A stretch of 64,000 nucleotides of DNA, from contig NC_042514.1 in assembly GCF_900963305.1 (NCBI RefSeq), positions 20,364,029 to 20,428,028 of the forward strand, in the 5' to 3' direction. Source of the stretch: Echeneis naucrates (Eukaryota; Chordata; Actinopteri; Carangiformes; Echeneidae). Position numbers and translations under genes: made by a program. The notes beneath the pieces are model-generated. The model searched no databases. It saw only the letters and a list, made by a program, of their open reading frames with translations, and had not been told where the DNA came from. This document shows, piece by piece, positions 1-13,000 of this stretch. Each line of letters opens with the position of its first letter. Within the stretch, counting starts at the first letter, position 1.

Positions 1-1430
1 AGCGTCAGGGGGGCAGAAACAAGATCAAAGACTTATCAGTCCATCCTCTGAATACGGTCAGTCTCATCCTCCTAGTCTTTACATTTTCAATGTCACCTGA
101 TTAGACGTCACCAGGAGAGTCCTCCAGGTTGGTTCTCCAGTTGGGTCTAGGGGAATGAGCCCAATGAAACAGTTAGTCTGCAGGACTTTTCCTCAACCTG
201 TCTTCAGTGGGTTGGCAGCTCTTAAGCCTCAGACTCTGGTTCTTAATTATGACTCCATGTTGGACCAGAATCAGACTATTAGTGTAATTCTAGCAGCTAA
301 AGCCAAGCAGCTGATCAATATTTGTAACAGAGTGGGCGATAATGAGCCAGTTTTTATTAGCACAACAACTAAAAGACAGACTTTCACTATTCTGCACAAA
401 CCCTCAGCTTGTGTTCTTCTGAGGTAGGAAACCTTCAACCGCAAAAATGGATCACCAGATTCTATCTGAAAACATCTGTTAAAATTTGAGACCCTGACCA
501 GGTAACACTGAGGTGAGCTTGACCAACAAAACATTAACCAGATATTTAATCCGTGTTCAAACTGGATCTTCAGGTTTGGGCTCCTAATGTATTGAGATTT
601 CGCCTCTTTCTGCCCATGATGTGCTCAGGAACACTTGGAGCTGTCAGTACGTCTCCCACTGCTGAGATGAGGTCAAAGATGGTAACTGAGCTTAGAAGTC
701 TCACTCTGATGCCATTCATCATCAGGCATTTGGATATTTCTCTGGAACAGCAGCAGCACTGAAGACATTTCACTGTGGAAATGATTTATATTTCTGCCTG
801 AACCTGTTCATACGCACATCTCTAAAAAGTGACAATCTGTGATTCTATTTCACTAATTAATTAATCAGATTATAACCAGAGTCAGCATCAGCAGAGGTGC
901 AGAGTTGTGACACCACAGTTACTGAGGATACTGAGTTTTAATCCTGAGACAAAGAGCAGCAGATTCAAGCGTCATGATTTGTAAAGAATTAGCTCTCTGG
1001 ATTTTGTTTGGTCTGATAGTATCAGTTGGATCATTTGCAGATACTTGATGGCATTTTATGATCTACCGTGCAGCTAGACATGAAGGTGCTGAGACCAATT
1101 AGTTTGAGTTGCTGATGAATGATTGAAGCTTTTGATTGAGCTAAAGCTCTGCTTTATTGTCAGAGGTGTCTGGAAACATGACAGGGGGACAAGTGTGACG
1201 GTCAAGCCAAAAGAAGGATTACAGTCTCCTGATGGTCTTGTTTGAAGTGAGACTGCCTTCAGCACAGAGAGGATTTGGCTAATTACAAAGTGCCAGTCAT
1301 GATCATGGCCGGCATTCCTTCCTCATGTCCCTGCCATTACTTATTAGAAATGAAAGCTCCTCCAGAAAGAGGAGCAAAACCAGGGTGCTGATCCTGATTC
1401 TCTCAACAGCAACACAAGTGATCCTGACTA
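1..1430. other. Presumed WDR18 intron 7, no exon recognised
   Basis: Both strands were read for the missing WDR18 C-terminal exons (expected start G-PVTN..., then a charged coiled tail) and nothing convincing was found. Open frames here are short and have no recognisable motif. Confidence 0.5.
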
Positions 1431-1603
1431 AACCTGTCCATACTGAGGGGACTGATCCTGATGTTGTCCACACTGACAGGACTCAGTCTGGTCCTGTCCA
1501 CACTGACGGGACTGATTCTGATCCTTTCGACGCTGACAGGGCTGATTCCAGTCCTGTCCACATTGACAGGACTGATTGTGATCCTGGCCACACTGATGGG
1601 ACT
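1431..1603. repeat. 30-bp minisatellite, about 6 units
   Basis: Six tandem 30-bp units of the form (A/G)TCCTGTCCACACTGACAGG plus ACTGATTCTG, each diverged at 2-6 positions, with no spacing change. The array begins about 18 bp inside WDR18 intron 7, just after the exon 7 donor. Because the period is divisible by three, the transcript strand stays open through it, reading as decapeptide repeats of the type [10 protein letters not shown]. Confidence 0.9.
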
Positions 1604-1620
1604 GTCATACTGAGACTTAC

Positions 1621-2971
1621 CTTTGTGGGTGAGGCAGCGGATGCTCTGTTTACTCTGGATATCCCAGAGTCGAACTGTCTCATCATGTGAACCAGAGGCA
1701 AGAATAGTCCCATCCATGGACACCGAGAGACAAGTCACCAGGTTCCTAAATAAGACCATATAGTTCAGCTCTCCCACCACACCGATAAATAAACAACAAA
1801 CTTAATCATGAATTAGTTTCTAACAGGTAGGGTTGGGGTTGTTGTCTTTCAATGTAGAGATTCGCACCAGGTATACAGTCCTGTCACAGGTCCAATCTTC
1901 CTCAGTCTCTGCAGTGAATACTGTTTGTGATGAGGACAGAGAACTCAGGATGTCCTCATTCAAACTGAAATGAGATCTTGAGGGCCCGTGCAGTGACTTG
2001 GGTGAGTCTGTGATCTGCGTCTTATACATCAGACTTATATATTTCATATAATCAGTTTTCAACTTTCATGCGGTGATTGGTCCTTTCAAGATGGTGAGGA
2101 CCACATGTTCCAATGTTCCATAGACATGGAAGACTGAACACCATCTCTCACAGCTCCCCACATTTCACACCACCACCACTGCTGCTGCTGTTTTCAATGC
2201 ACAGTGTGAATCTGACAACACTCAACTCTCACTCTCAGGTCTCACCTGTGTCCTTTAAAGACCTGGTTTCCATCATTGTCAGACTGGAAGGACTTGTCCC
2301 GACTGAGACTCTGCAGAGGAGACAAAGCTTTTAATAGAGCTCAACTTTATCGCCAGCAGAGAACAGAGATAGCGGCGACGCTTGTTGTCTCCTGGTCTTC
2401 TTAAGTTTCCTGTTTGATGTCTCACTGTGTTTTTCTTGAATGGCAACAATGTAAGGTGGTCCAGTCCCTAGATCGGGGGGGAAAGATATTGGATCAGGTC
2501 TGGACTACCTGAGAAAACCAGACCTTGGGTTAATATGACTGTGACTAAACTCTCTGTTTGTGCATCCATATGTGCGTGTGCTGCAGTGTGATACGGTCTA
2601 CATGAACACAACCCAAGAGCACAGACCTTGTCTAACTCCTGGTTGTTTATGTTGAGGATCCTCCTGTAAGCTGCAGGATGTGACATCTGTCAAGATGTGA
2701 TGACATAAACTCACCTGGCTGCACAGAGACACCTGGAAAATGTTTCCATCACTTCCTCCACAGAACAGGAAGTACTCGGAGGGGTCAAAGGTCACTGACA
2801 TGATTTCCACGTCAAACAAGACGGACAGGAGCAGCTCACCTGAGGACAACTCCCACACCTGGACAGAGACAAGCATTCAACATGGATGCTAAAGAGACTG
2901 CAGACTGGTCCTCATAAGACACCAGAGAAGACGGACGGACGGACGCACGCATGCACGCATGCACGCGCGCA

Positions 2972-3067
<96 letters not shown>

Positions 3068-6000
3068 AAGCTGCTGTTGTTGCTTATATTTCCCATCTAT
3101 TCTGATATTTATCATTTGCTTTTTTGTAAACTATGAACCCTGTTACCACTGTGAGATCAGACAACGCTGGACTGGGTTCTGGTTGTAACCAAAACTCAGA
3201 GTCTGTCATTCCCCCATTTGCTTCACACACTACACTCTTGGTTCAATTCTTGGTGCAAAGGCAATGTGTGTTAATTCACAGCTGTTTGATTTACCTCGTT
3301 TTATAAAGAGTATTTTGGAGTGGAGTACATGGTTCTTCTTGTTTCCAGCTTTGACCCCAACCTTGCTTACGGTCCTCAGTGTAATAGAGCTGCTGGCTCT
3401 GCAGAACAACTTGGGTTTCTGTCCCAGACTCCACTTAAAAACCAGATAATTTAAAGCGTGAGCTGCAGCAACACCTCGGCTGCTCATCCATTAAGATGTC
3501 ACACTGAGTTGACGTGCCATTACTGAGACTCTTCCTCCTGTGATTTATGTCGGAGAAGATTTTACCAAAATTAAAAACGAATCTGAAGACAACGAGAGGA
3601 GACACTACCTGTGTAAAGATAAGAATTACTTTGATCAAGCTGATTGATGATGTCTCCATAGAGGACCTGTTCCTGGTGTTTTCTACACCATAACTGTAAC
3701 TCAACACAGTTCAACAGGAAGTCCGACATGACCACACCCACATCTCTGAAATGGTCTCAACACTGATTGGACTGATAGACCTGTTCAAGATCACGTACTG
3801 AGTCAGTACCAAACAAGCCCACTTCCCTTAAGAATCAAAAGCTGGGAGAACAAAACAAGATGGATGATTTAACCTGAGTCTAAGTATTACTGACTGTTGT
3901 TGTGATGAAGGTTGCTTTTTTTCCTGGAGCAGCAGACTGAGGACCATCAGTCACCTTCCCTTCAAAGACAAACCCTCCTCACCTGTTCTACCTGTCTGAT
4001 TGCCATGACAACCATTATATTATCTCTGCTTCCAGCCCACAGTTCCCTTACAAACTCATTTATCAACTTGACAGAGACGAGGTCAAACATGCTGTATTTA
4101 ACCTTCCATGATGTTACACAATCCTAGATTAGAGGACCAGGTGTAATAATACTTTTTACTCCTCCACCAGAGGGCGCGACCCCACCCCCACACTGAGTCA
4201 GTTATCAAAATGAACTTCCAACAAAATTATTTTCTTTTGAGCTGGTGCACTTATGCAGCTGTGACAGACTCCACCCATCATACCTGTGCAGGTGTTGTAA
4301 ACAATCTCACCTTGACAGTCTGGTCCAATGATGCCGTCGCGACTCTAGCCTGAACTCCCATTAGGCCACAGTGAAGGTCTGTGATTGGTAGAGAGTGACG
4401 AGACAGGACATAACGTGGCTCAGGGGCGTGGTTTAAATCCAACTGGATCACACTAAAACACAGACATGAGAGAATGAGAAGACGACAACCAACCCTCCAG
4501 TTGCAGAGGAGAGAGATTTGCAGTATAGGCACTGGGCTGGAATCAAACACAGGATGCTGGGATTACATGGCATGCGCGTTTAACATCTCAAGCAACAGCA
4601 CCATCATGCTTGCATATTTTAAAACAGACTATGGCAAAACAATGACAAAACAAACAGAGGATGGAAAGATATCAGAGAAAGTTAAATGAACTTATCTATA
4701 GCTGCCACCTAAGTAATAAGTAATTATAAAATTAAATATTGGCTAATGTGTTAATGTGCTGGCTAAAGTCTTCATTCATTCATTTTCTGCTGCTTATCCA
4801 TTCTGGGCAAGGTGTGCTGGAGTCAATCCCAGCTCACATTGGGTGAGGGCGGGGTACACCTTGGACAGGTCGCCAGTCCATCACAGGGCCAACACACAGA
4901 GACAAAGAAGTATTTTTCTCTACTAAATACGCATTTTTGGTGCGCAGTGCAAATGGTGAAAAAAGGGGCCAAATAATTAATTGGTGTTTGTATCTGTGTA
5001 TAGTAGAACGCTCAACTTTTCTGCCTTTTTCCAAACCTCTACTACTTCCCCATTCTTAAAGCTGCAGACTCCATTTAAACTTTAAAATTTTGACAAAAGT
5101 CTTACTTATTCTTTTGTTTATTTAATATCTTTTATACTTTTACTTTTATTTTAGCAGAAACTGTTCAAGTATCGTGCTCAATTTCGAAAGAATTTCAGTT
5201 TTTAATGGGACAATGTTCAAAGCTAAAGTGGTGTGTAGCTTCATTAGAGTGCAGAGCTGATTTGAAAAAAATTTATAAATTGTTCTCATGGGCGTATAGC
5301 TTGAGCTAAACTTACCATTTTTTCCACATTAGTAGAAATTCTTGGCTTGTGTCGGTCCCAAGCCCAGACAAATGGGTGAAGTCCAACAGGAAGGGCATCC
5401 AGCGTCAAAATTGCAGCCAAATCAATCATGCAAGTTACAGAGCTGACTTGCTGTGGCAACCCAAAATAGGGAAAAAACCACAAGAGAATAAAAAGGAGTA
5501 GATGTCGTGGTTCCGACAATGTGTCTATTTTAACAATTATTTGATCTATGCACTTCCAAAGGACATTGCTCCCATTCAATTTCTCAGGAGAACAGCAGAA
5601 CTGTCTCAATTTTTTTTTTAAATTGCTTTCTTGTCCATATTTTAGGCTCTAGAAACACCCAACACCTTTACTGCTTCAGGAACTTGTTTTGACGACCATC
5701 TGGTCTGTTTTCTTCTTTTTTGGGGTGGGGTGTCTGCATTTGTCCTCATAAGGTTTTAGTCTTGCAGCTAAATATTTTATTATTTTTTAGTGTTTGTGTG
5801 TGACCATCACCTGCCCTCCCTGGAAGCTAGTTTGTGGCTCTTTATTGAGTGGAATGACCTTTGTGTGGAGGAGAGGGCAGTGCTACACCTCAGTGAATAC
5901 GGGGGGGAATAAATGTGTGGAAGGATGGACAGGGGAGGGGAAGCAGGTGGTGCTGGTAGGAACTGGTGGAGTGAAGGATGCTGTGCTTTTCCTGTCACCT

Positions 6001-9000
6001 CACTCAGGATTAAGAGAAGGTTTCTGTGTAGATCTCTGCAGAGAAAGGTGTCCAGATAGGTGAAGCTGTCCCAAAAGAGGGGCCGAAACAAAGATAGGGT
6101 ACATAGTGATGGAATGAAAGAGCAGCTCAACTGATTTTAGGCAGGAGTCATCAATTCCTCATGATGTGACCCAACAAGAGCTGGCAAGTTGATACCACAC
6201 ATGCATGTGGGCAATCCCTAAATATGAGTGAGAACATCACCAGGGCCCAGAGTTGGTCAGAGGCCAAGGCTCCCCAAGCACGCCACCCTGAGTGCTAGAA
6301 TACCAAACCCAGAGCACTGCCACTGCTACGTGGCACACCGCAGCCCCCGGTGTTCCAGGCGGGCAATGGCACGCACCACCGGACCGCCCCAAGCAAGTGC
6401 AAGCCAGAGCAGGGCAGGAGGGCCCCATGCCCCCCAACACCCCCCATCCACCATCCAGCCGTCCACATCCACCACAACACCTCACATCCCAAATCCCACC
6501 GACTGAAGAGACCCACCCGAGAGCCCCAGCAAGGCACCCCCAGGCGGACACAGTGCAGGAGAAGAAGACCTGTGCTTCTTCAATCCCTGTCGAGGAAGCA
6601 TTCAACTGCACTGTGACCCTGGATGTGGTGTGATGCATTAAGTTTGGGGGAAAGGAGAGGAGGGTGGAGGGAGGTCAGAGGGCTGCAGCACACCACTGTC
6701 CTGCAGCTTACCCTAACAAAGTGACCCCGGAACCCACCCTGGTCCATCCCCCAAGGTGTGGTGCATTAAAATCTTGTGTGGGGTATATGTGGTGTACCTA
6801 ACTGTGGCTGTGATAAGTAATAGTGTTAAGTGTGTGTGGTGGGTGAAGGGTGATGTAAATGCAATTTAGGAGGCAGACTAGTAAGGGCCCGGTCCCCCGC
6901 CAGACCCCACCCCCAGTGCAGCATAGCAACAGGAGCATGACAACAATAATATTGTAGTTTAATAATCACACTAACTACCTGAAAAACATTCAGTTGGTGT
7001 TTCCTTTAATGTCCAGGTGTGTCTTACCTGCTAAGACTCCACACCAGAGCAAGATTGTCTTTTCCTCCAGACACAAAATGGCTGCTGTCATCTGTGAACT
7101 TCAGACAGGTCACATCCTGATAGTGACGACTGAGGATCGACAGTAGTTTACCTGTGCACACCTGAGCCAATCATAAACAAAGACACTGAGTCAGTTCTGT
7201 ATTGTTGATCTGCACAAGAACATTTCATAACCAGCAAGCAGTTATGAATATACCAATGTATAAAAGAAACATTTAGTCCAAATGCCAAGAGACATAAATA
7301 AAACCACAGAGGAAGGTAGAAGGAGGTAGAAGCCCTGAGCTGAGTCACCTCCCAAAGGTAAACAGCTTCAGCAACGCCAGCAGCAATGAAGAGTCCGTTC
7401 GGTGACGCCATCAGACAGGTGACAACACCTGGACACAAAATCTTCTGCTGCAGCTGATCCTGCAACATATAGGAAATATGCATGTTGTTTTAATTTCATG
7501 ACAAACTCCAATTAAAGTAGCATTCTTTCAAAAATAAAATGCTTCCATTCTCACTCCAACTCCTCAAGCTGACTACAGGCTCGTGATGGGACGTGGCATT
7601 CCCCACCAAAACATTAGTGGTGGGAATTCCTGCTCTTTTGGCTCCCAAGTGGCTCCTTGGATTGTTGCTTATTACAAAAATAATGTTAAATTATGTGTAA
7701 AATGAATTACTAATGTAAATAACATACATTGTAGCAAATGTTTATTATTTATAAGGCTTTATTTATAGATTTTTTTTATACAGTGAACTGAGGCATAAGG
7801 CTACAAATAATAAATTATAAAATACAAATCCCAAAGATCCAGCCCAATTAGTACAAAGGTCCGATCTCTGATTGAATGTATGTCATTTATAAACTTTTAA
7901 CCACTCACACTAAAACAACATAGACAAGCATAAAGAATCATACAACAGAATGCAAATTAAAACGTTCATTCATTCATCTTCTACTGCTTATCCATTTCCA
8001 GGTTGCGGTGGTGCTGGAACCAATTGCAGCTCACATTGAGTGAAGACGGGGTACACCCTGGACAGGTCACCAGTCCATCACAGGGCCAACACACAGAGAC
8101 AGAGACCAACAACCACTCACACTCAGACCTACAGACAATTTAGAGTTCCCAATTAATCCAAACATGATGTCTTTGGATGGAGGGAGGAAACCCACACAGG
8201 AACGGAGAGAACATGCAAACTCCACAAAGAAAGCCCCCGGGCCCAGGAACCGAACCCTTCTTATTGTGGGGCAACAGCACTAACCACTATGCTGCCACAC
8301 TGCCCATAAATTAAAATTTGTACAACAAAAAGAGAAATGCAGCATCCAGGTAACAGTTTGAGCTAGTCTTAAGTGAAGATTGGCATTAAAACCAAAACTA
8401 CAAAAATGCCTCAGCTTTGAGGGGTTCATCCTGATTTTTGTCTCTGTTATCATCTGCCTAATTTGGAGAAGAGCCTCTCTGAGGGGACAGTTGTTGTTAC
8501 AACACAGTCTCCGTGCCATCACATGTGTAAGAGGTGGGAAGGCTGAACTAATGGTCTCCCATCAGCTCACTGGGTCTGCACTTCTCTGGAAAAGGGGCTT
8601 CTCACCTTTCTGCGTGTTGCTTCTGTCTGTAGCACACAAACTTTCGTCCCCCTTCTGTTCGTGTGCTCACTCTGTATGTGTGTGTGTGTGTGTGAGTGTG
8701 TGTGTGAGACACTCTTCCCCTCCTCTTTCTGCCCAGCATGCACACACGCCTGACAATAAGAAGACGGGAAAAAACAATCCGCTCCCAATCAAGACCCCGC
8801 TCCCGTCGCTCACTTCAAAGTGCCAGCTCTCAGAGTCGGATCGTTCGCGAACGACACCTTGCTACAAAACAATGAAGAGCGTAAGTGAACGGCCTGAGCC
8901 GTCACAACAAATCCCTGTCCCCTGCGCGTGGATTTGTTTGCTTCAGTGAGCTGGAGGCAGCCGGTTGCTGGTACCAGGCTGTCGTGTCAAAGACCTAACT

Positions 9001-9332
9001 GATACAAAGTGAATTTTCGAATCAGATTTGTTTTCCGCCACCTGTCCCGGGTGAATATGATTAGTCAGTGAAGACAGGTACGGGAGATGTGCTCAGATGT
9101 GAGCAGGACAGATAGCCCTTACCTTTCTCTGGATCTCCCATACATTGATGACATTTTTGCCTAGCTGGGCGGAGAGCAGGAACTCCCCGCGGAGGACTAC
9201 GAGCGTCCTGGCAGAGCTGTTCCCTCCCCGGTATGAGAGCAGGCTGGAGCCGCTGTGGAGATCGAACACAGTGCTGTTCCACAGCGGGGAGCCGGAGTCG
9301 CTGGTCAGGATAACCTCCAGAGGAGCCGCCAT
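1621..9332 (-). CDS. wdr18: WDR18, WD-repeat ribosome-biogenesis factor (3' end outside window)
   Basis: WDR18 is a WD40-repeat subunit of the PELP1-TEX10-WDR18 (Rix1-like) complex that works with LAS1L and SENP3 in late nuclear 60S ribosome maturation. Seven coding exons are seen, in transcript order: 9332-9123, 7459-7349, 7161-7028, 4452-4311, 2858-2715, 2310-2246, 1745-1621. All have AG/GT borders and their phases join without a break (931 nt, about 310 residues). The first ATG (9332-9330) opens [18 protein letters not shown], close to the human start. Later WD motifs include [30 protein letters not shown] and [12 protein letters not shown]. The human protein is about 430 residues, so roughly the last quarter (end of the propeller and the C-terminal coiled tail) is missing. 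I found no further exon in 1-1620, so it presumably lies left of the window. Transcribed divergently from the KIAA1614-like gene about 750 bp away. Confidence 0.93.
2978..3061. repeat. (AC)n microsatellite
   Basis: About 40 uninterrupted CA units, preceded by a GGAC/GCAC-rich stretch. It is (GU)n in the WDR18 transcript and lies about 120 nt upstream of the exon 5 acceptor. Confidence 0.98.
4771..4892 (-). repeat. Truncated dispersed repeat, tail part of tRNA-like family
   Basis: Reverse-strand fragment of the family also at 7975-8305, 19530-19856, 21538-21876 and 56827-57115. It keeps the tail (tgctgcttatccattctggg) and the block around ccagtccatcacagggccaacac, then stops. It lies in WDR18 intron 3. 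Confidence 0.75.
5340..5475 (+). repeat. RTE-like LINE/SINE 3'-tail fragment
   Basis: Contains the widespread fish repeat words ggaagggcatccagcgtcaa and tgctgtggcaacccaaaata, which resemble the 3' ends of RTE-type LINEs and SINEs that use them. Recognised from memory, with no library search. WDR18 intron 3. Confidence 0.5.
6200..6910. repeat. GC-rich island in WDR18 intron 3, probably old LINE 3' sequence
   Basis: A sharply bounded C/A-rich block (many cccca/gcacc runs) inside AT-richer intron. Open frames cross it on both strands, but the composition is low-complexity and no protein motif is present. It resembles the C-rich 3' regions of some fish LINEs. The assignment is tentative. Confidence 0.35.
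7975..8305 (-). repeat. Dispersed repeat with tRNA-like head, near full length
   Basis: On the reverse strand it reads from a tRNA-like head (tagtggttagtgctgttgcc) through ggagtttgcatgttctc, ggtttcctccctcc, ttggccctgtgatggactgg and a tail ending in gataagcagtagaagatgaa. Same family as 19530-19856. It lies in WDR18 intron 1. Confidence 0.8.
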
Positions 9333-9828
9333 GTCGGCTCAAACAACGCAGCGCACACGCGGGAAACCGGCCGTGTTCTCCCAACATTGAACGTTATATC
9401 CGGCTCCCAGTGCATTGTGGGAAATGTAGGAGCGGGTCACCATCAAATATGTTTCAAAGTTATGGTTTATTCGTAAATGTTGTGGTTACCAACAATAAAT
9501 GCACACAAGACCACACGATCTGAATACGTAATAACACGTATTCATGTGAGACGACTACAGCTGCGTTATAATAATAACCAATGAAAGTGCAAGATAAGAC
9601 ATAACCTTCATTTAAACTGAGACAATAACAGAATCATACATGTGTACGTTCATTTGATTAGAATTGTAAGAAAAACTGTGTCTCGCGTTGAAAAAGTTTT
9701 GAGTAAATAAAACAATTTAATAAACTAATGATATGATAAACATAGGCCTATATGATCAATGAGATAAAAAAAAAACAGTCCTGAACTGAAAGAGGTGAAG
9801 TGAATGATGTCATCCAGTTTCTGATGAT

Positions 9829-9893
<65 letters not shown>

Positions 9894-10086
9894 GGGTTGC
9901 TGATGTAAACAGTCTCGTCAGTTTAATTAGTTCTGATCGGCTACTCTTTTTAATCCTCCTTCCTCTGTCACACTAACCAATCAGGAACTGGCCTTGTCAT
10001 CCTCTCCCCTCCCCCATTGTGCATGTGTGTGTATGTGTGTGTCAGCTTGGTTGCCGTAGCAGCAGCAGTGTGAGGACAGAGTTCGT
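9333..10086. promoter_or_regulatory. Presumed shared promoter region, WDR18 / KIAA1614-like
   Basis: The WDR18 start (minus) and the KIAA1614-like start (plus) face away from each other with about 750 bp between. The WDR18 side is GC-richer with several CpGs. A (CA)n tract at about 9832-9891 lies nearer the KIAA1614-like start. No TATA box was assigned. Confidence 0.5.
9832..9891. repeat. (CA)n microsatellite
   Basis: About 30 uninterrupted CA units between the two divergent start codons. Confidence 0.97.
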
Positions 10087-13000
10087 ATGAAGCGTCGCTG
10101 TGTTCCTCTGAGAGGAGACCACAACCTGCTGACCCCCGACACACACACACTGTGAGTAACATATACACTTTGTAGCACACACACTTTGAGTAACACACAC
10201 ATTTTTTAAATGATACATACACAGTGAGTAACACACACAAACCCACTGTAAAACATACAGACACTGTCACACAATCAGTGAGTAACACACACACACATAC
10301 ACCATCAGTCACCTTCTGCACTTTCAGACATAAAACTGAAGCTGAATATATAATGGCCGAACTCTGTCCACAGGTCGGGGGTCAGACTGCGTCCTGTCGT
10401 ACACGTGAGGTTGGAGGGCGTAGCCTCTCATTCAGGACATCTGAGTGACTCTTCCATCAGTAAATCAGCTGTGGGGGTGATAGGACGAAGCCGTGAGGAC
10501 TCTCCGACTCGTCGTTTGCGATTTGAGGATGAGACTGAGACAGAGGTGGAGTCTCGTTATCTAGAGAGACAGTGGCAGAGGAGATGGATGGGTCAGAGAA
10601 GTACAGGTGTCCTGGTCTCCAAACCACACCTGAATATATACGTCAACAGCAAGGAGGAGGCTGGGCTCCAGAGGTCCGGGTCTGATTCTGACATACAGCG
10701 GACAGAGAGTAGACGAACCCCAGAGGGGTTGAATTTGCCTGGTGGGAGTAGCTGGATTCTGCCCCGGCCCTACATCAGCCTGAGGACTGAGCCAATAAGG
10801 GAGACCTACATAGGCTCTGTCCCACCTGGCGAAAACAAGCACCCCATCAGAGGGAGTGGGGCTGGGTGTGTCTCCAACACAAAGATGAGGACAAGTATCA
10901 ATAAGGTGGAACTTAATAAAAACCAGGGACAAAGAACCATAGACCTCCCAATGAACCCTTACGCCACTGATCTCTTGACCTCACGCTCATGCCCCCTCTC
11001 CTTGCCTCCTCCCCCTGTGATGTCACAGAGGGTCAGACGAAACGGTACAACAACAAGACCAGCTCTGAAACAGGACCAGGAGGAGCAGGGGGCACCTGCA
11101 GGAGCTAAGCCTCACAGACAACTTCAGGCAGAGCTGAGGACAACCAGCCCCAGTGTGGAAGAGGTGCAAGGAGTTGCAGACAGGAAGACTGACTCTGACT
11201 CTTCCTCTTCCTGCTCGGAGGGAAGCTCAGACACAACAGGTCAGAATATTCATGTATGTTGTTGGGTTTGTTTTTGTTTTTTTCATATCATAAAGACCTG
11301 TCACACAGACAGGGAAAGCAGTGGGAAATAGAAAAGGCCTCTCATCTGTCTGTTCCAGCTTCAAATGTCTGACTTGTGTCTGGCTTCTCGCCTATATCTG
11401 TCTAACCTGCACCTGTTTCACCTGTGGACCTATGGACGTCAGAGTTTATGTACATCACCTGAGACAGACCAGGACCATGATGATAATTGTTGTGTTTTCC
11501 TATTAACAGTAACTGCATTGGCTGTATCATCACTGGAGATACGGCCTCTGGTGGCCATTATTTGCTGCCCTTTGCTTTATCTCTTAACAGGTTTAAATTA
11601 ATGCAAACCCGATACATATATAAAGACACACAAGCATCTCTTCTTCTGATTGGTTTACAGCTGCCAGACGAGCCCCACCCATCTCAGAGAGCAGCTCTGA
11701 CAAACAGGTTAAAGGTCCAATAGGAGGAGACAGACACAGTCATCACACATCACTTCCTGAACAGTAAGTCTGTGTGATGTCCTCTGTTTGATGTCTCGAT
11801 ACAACACCTTGCAACATGACACCATGGAAACCAAACTGCTGCACTACATCCCTCATGAATACAGAAGACCTGCATCCTGTCCTAAAGAAATTCACAGCAG
11901 AAAGAGTCAGCGGTGATGGGACAGTACAGACAGAGACTCGATCTTGACTTCAGTCCAGTCTTTCTCATAATATCCCTTCTATGTCCTACAGCTTCAGCAG
12001 CAGAGATGAATCCTCTCGACTTTCTCTGCGTCGTCTTTTTTCCACCTTCAGACTCAACAGGACTGGAAGGACAGGAAGTCTAGATCGACTCAGTAACAGG
12101 CATCATTCCTCATCCTCTGACCCTGCCCCCTCTGGTCTGCTGAAGAAATGTCCATCAGTTCAGTCACTGAATGAGGTGAGAAAACCCAGTTCCTTCTTCT
12201 TCTTGGCCTTTTGCAGCTTGACCCATGTATTTCCTGTCCATTCAACAGGGGCCATCATCCTTCTTCCAGCTCAGGAAGTTATCATCATTGCAGAGTTTTG
12301 GGTCTGAACAGATGAAGAAGAAAGATCATTATGGCAGGTAACTCACCTGTTAACCATCAATCACAAAGTCAAGTCAGATTATCATTTTTCACCTTGGTAA
12401 ACTGCTGATGAGGAGAAATGTGTCATGTGATCAGGACATTGTCAGATGATTATGACATGGTGCCAATATCAGCGTGACATTCTCCCTCAGGTTCCTTCAG
12501 CGGAGTCTAAGTGTTGAGGATGTTGGATGTCCCCGTTCTGTCCGTCCTGTCGGTCGAGTGCTGGAGGCTGGTTCGGATGGAACCGTCCTCTTAGAACTGA
12601 GTCAACCAACAACCACTACCTTCGTCCTTAGCCGAGGGAGAGGAAGACTTGACTCTGGTACTGAAAGCCCTAGCTCTACTGCGACTGATCATGAAATCAA
12701 ATTTATTTCTACACCACCATAAAATAATATCAAGGCTTAGAGTGACCAAGGAGGAAATTGATAGAGAGAGAGCAGGAGGAGAGAAAGGGGGAGAGAGAGA
12801 GCGTACAATAATAAATTAATCAAAAACACACAAATGTAAAGAGGGTTTAATGTCTGGTAACACTAAAACCGCATTAGTATATTAGTAGTAAGTAAAGATA
12901 ACATAAGAAGTGATAATAGAAATGATTAATGGCAGTTAATGATAACTAATCAGTGTGAGAACCCTCAGTCCTTCGGGCCTCCAGATCCTTCAGTACAGTG

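Noticed and set aside
2886-3188. Long open frames of His-Thr or Cys-Val repeats at this and other CA/GT tracts (43882-44191)
   Set aside because: Produced by dinucleotide repeats, which are open in several frames at once. No gene support.
6228-6633. Overlapping Pro/His-rich open frames of about 90-130 codons
   Set aside because: Composition artefact of a C-rich repeat-like island. Both strands are open and no family is recognisable.
8380-8949. 189-codon plus-strand open frame in WDR18 intron 1
   Set aside because: Crosses a microsatellite and repeat-like sequence, has no motif, and lies antisense within an intron.
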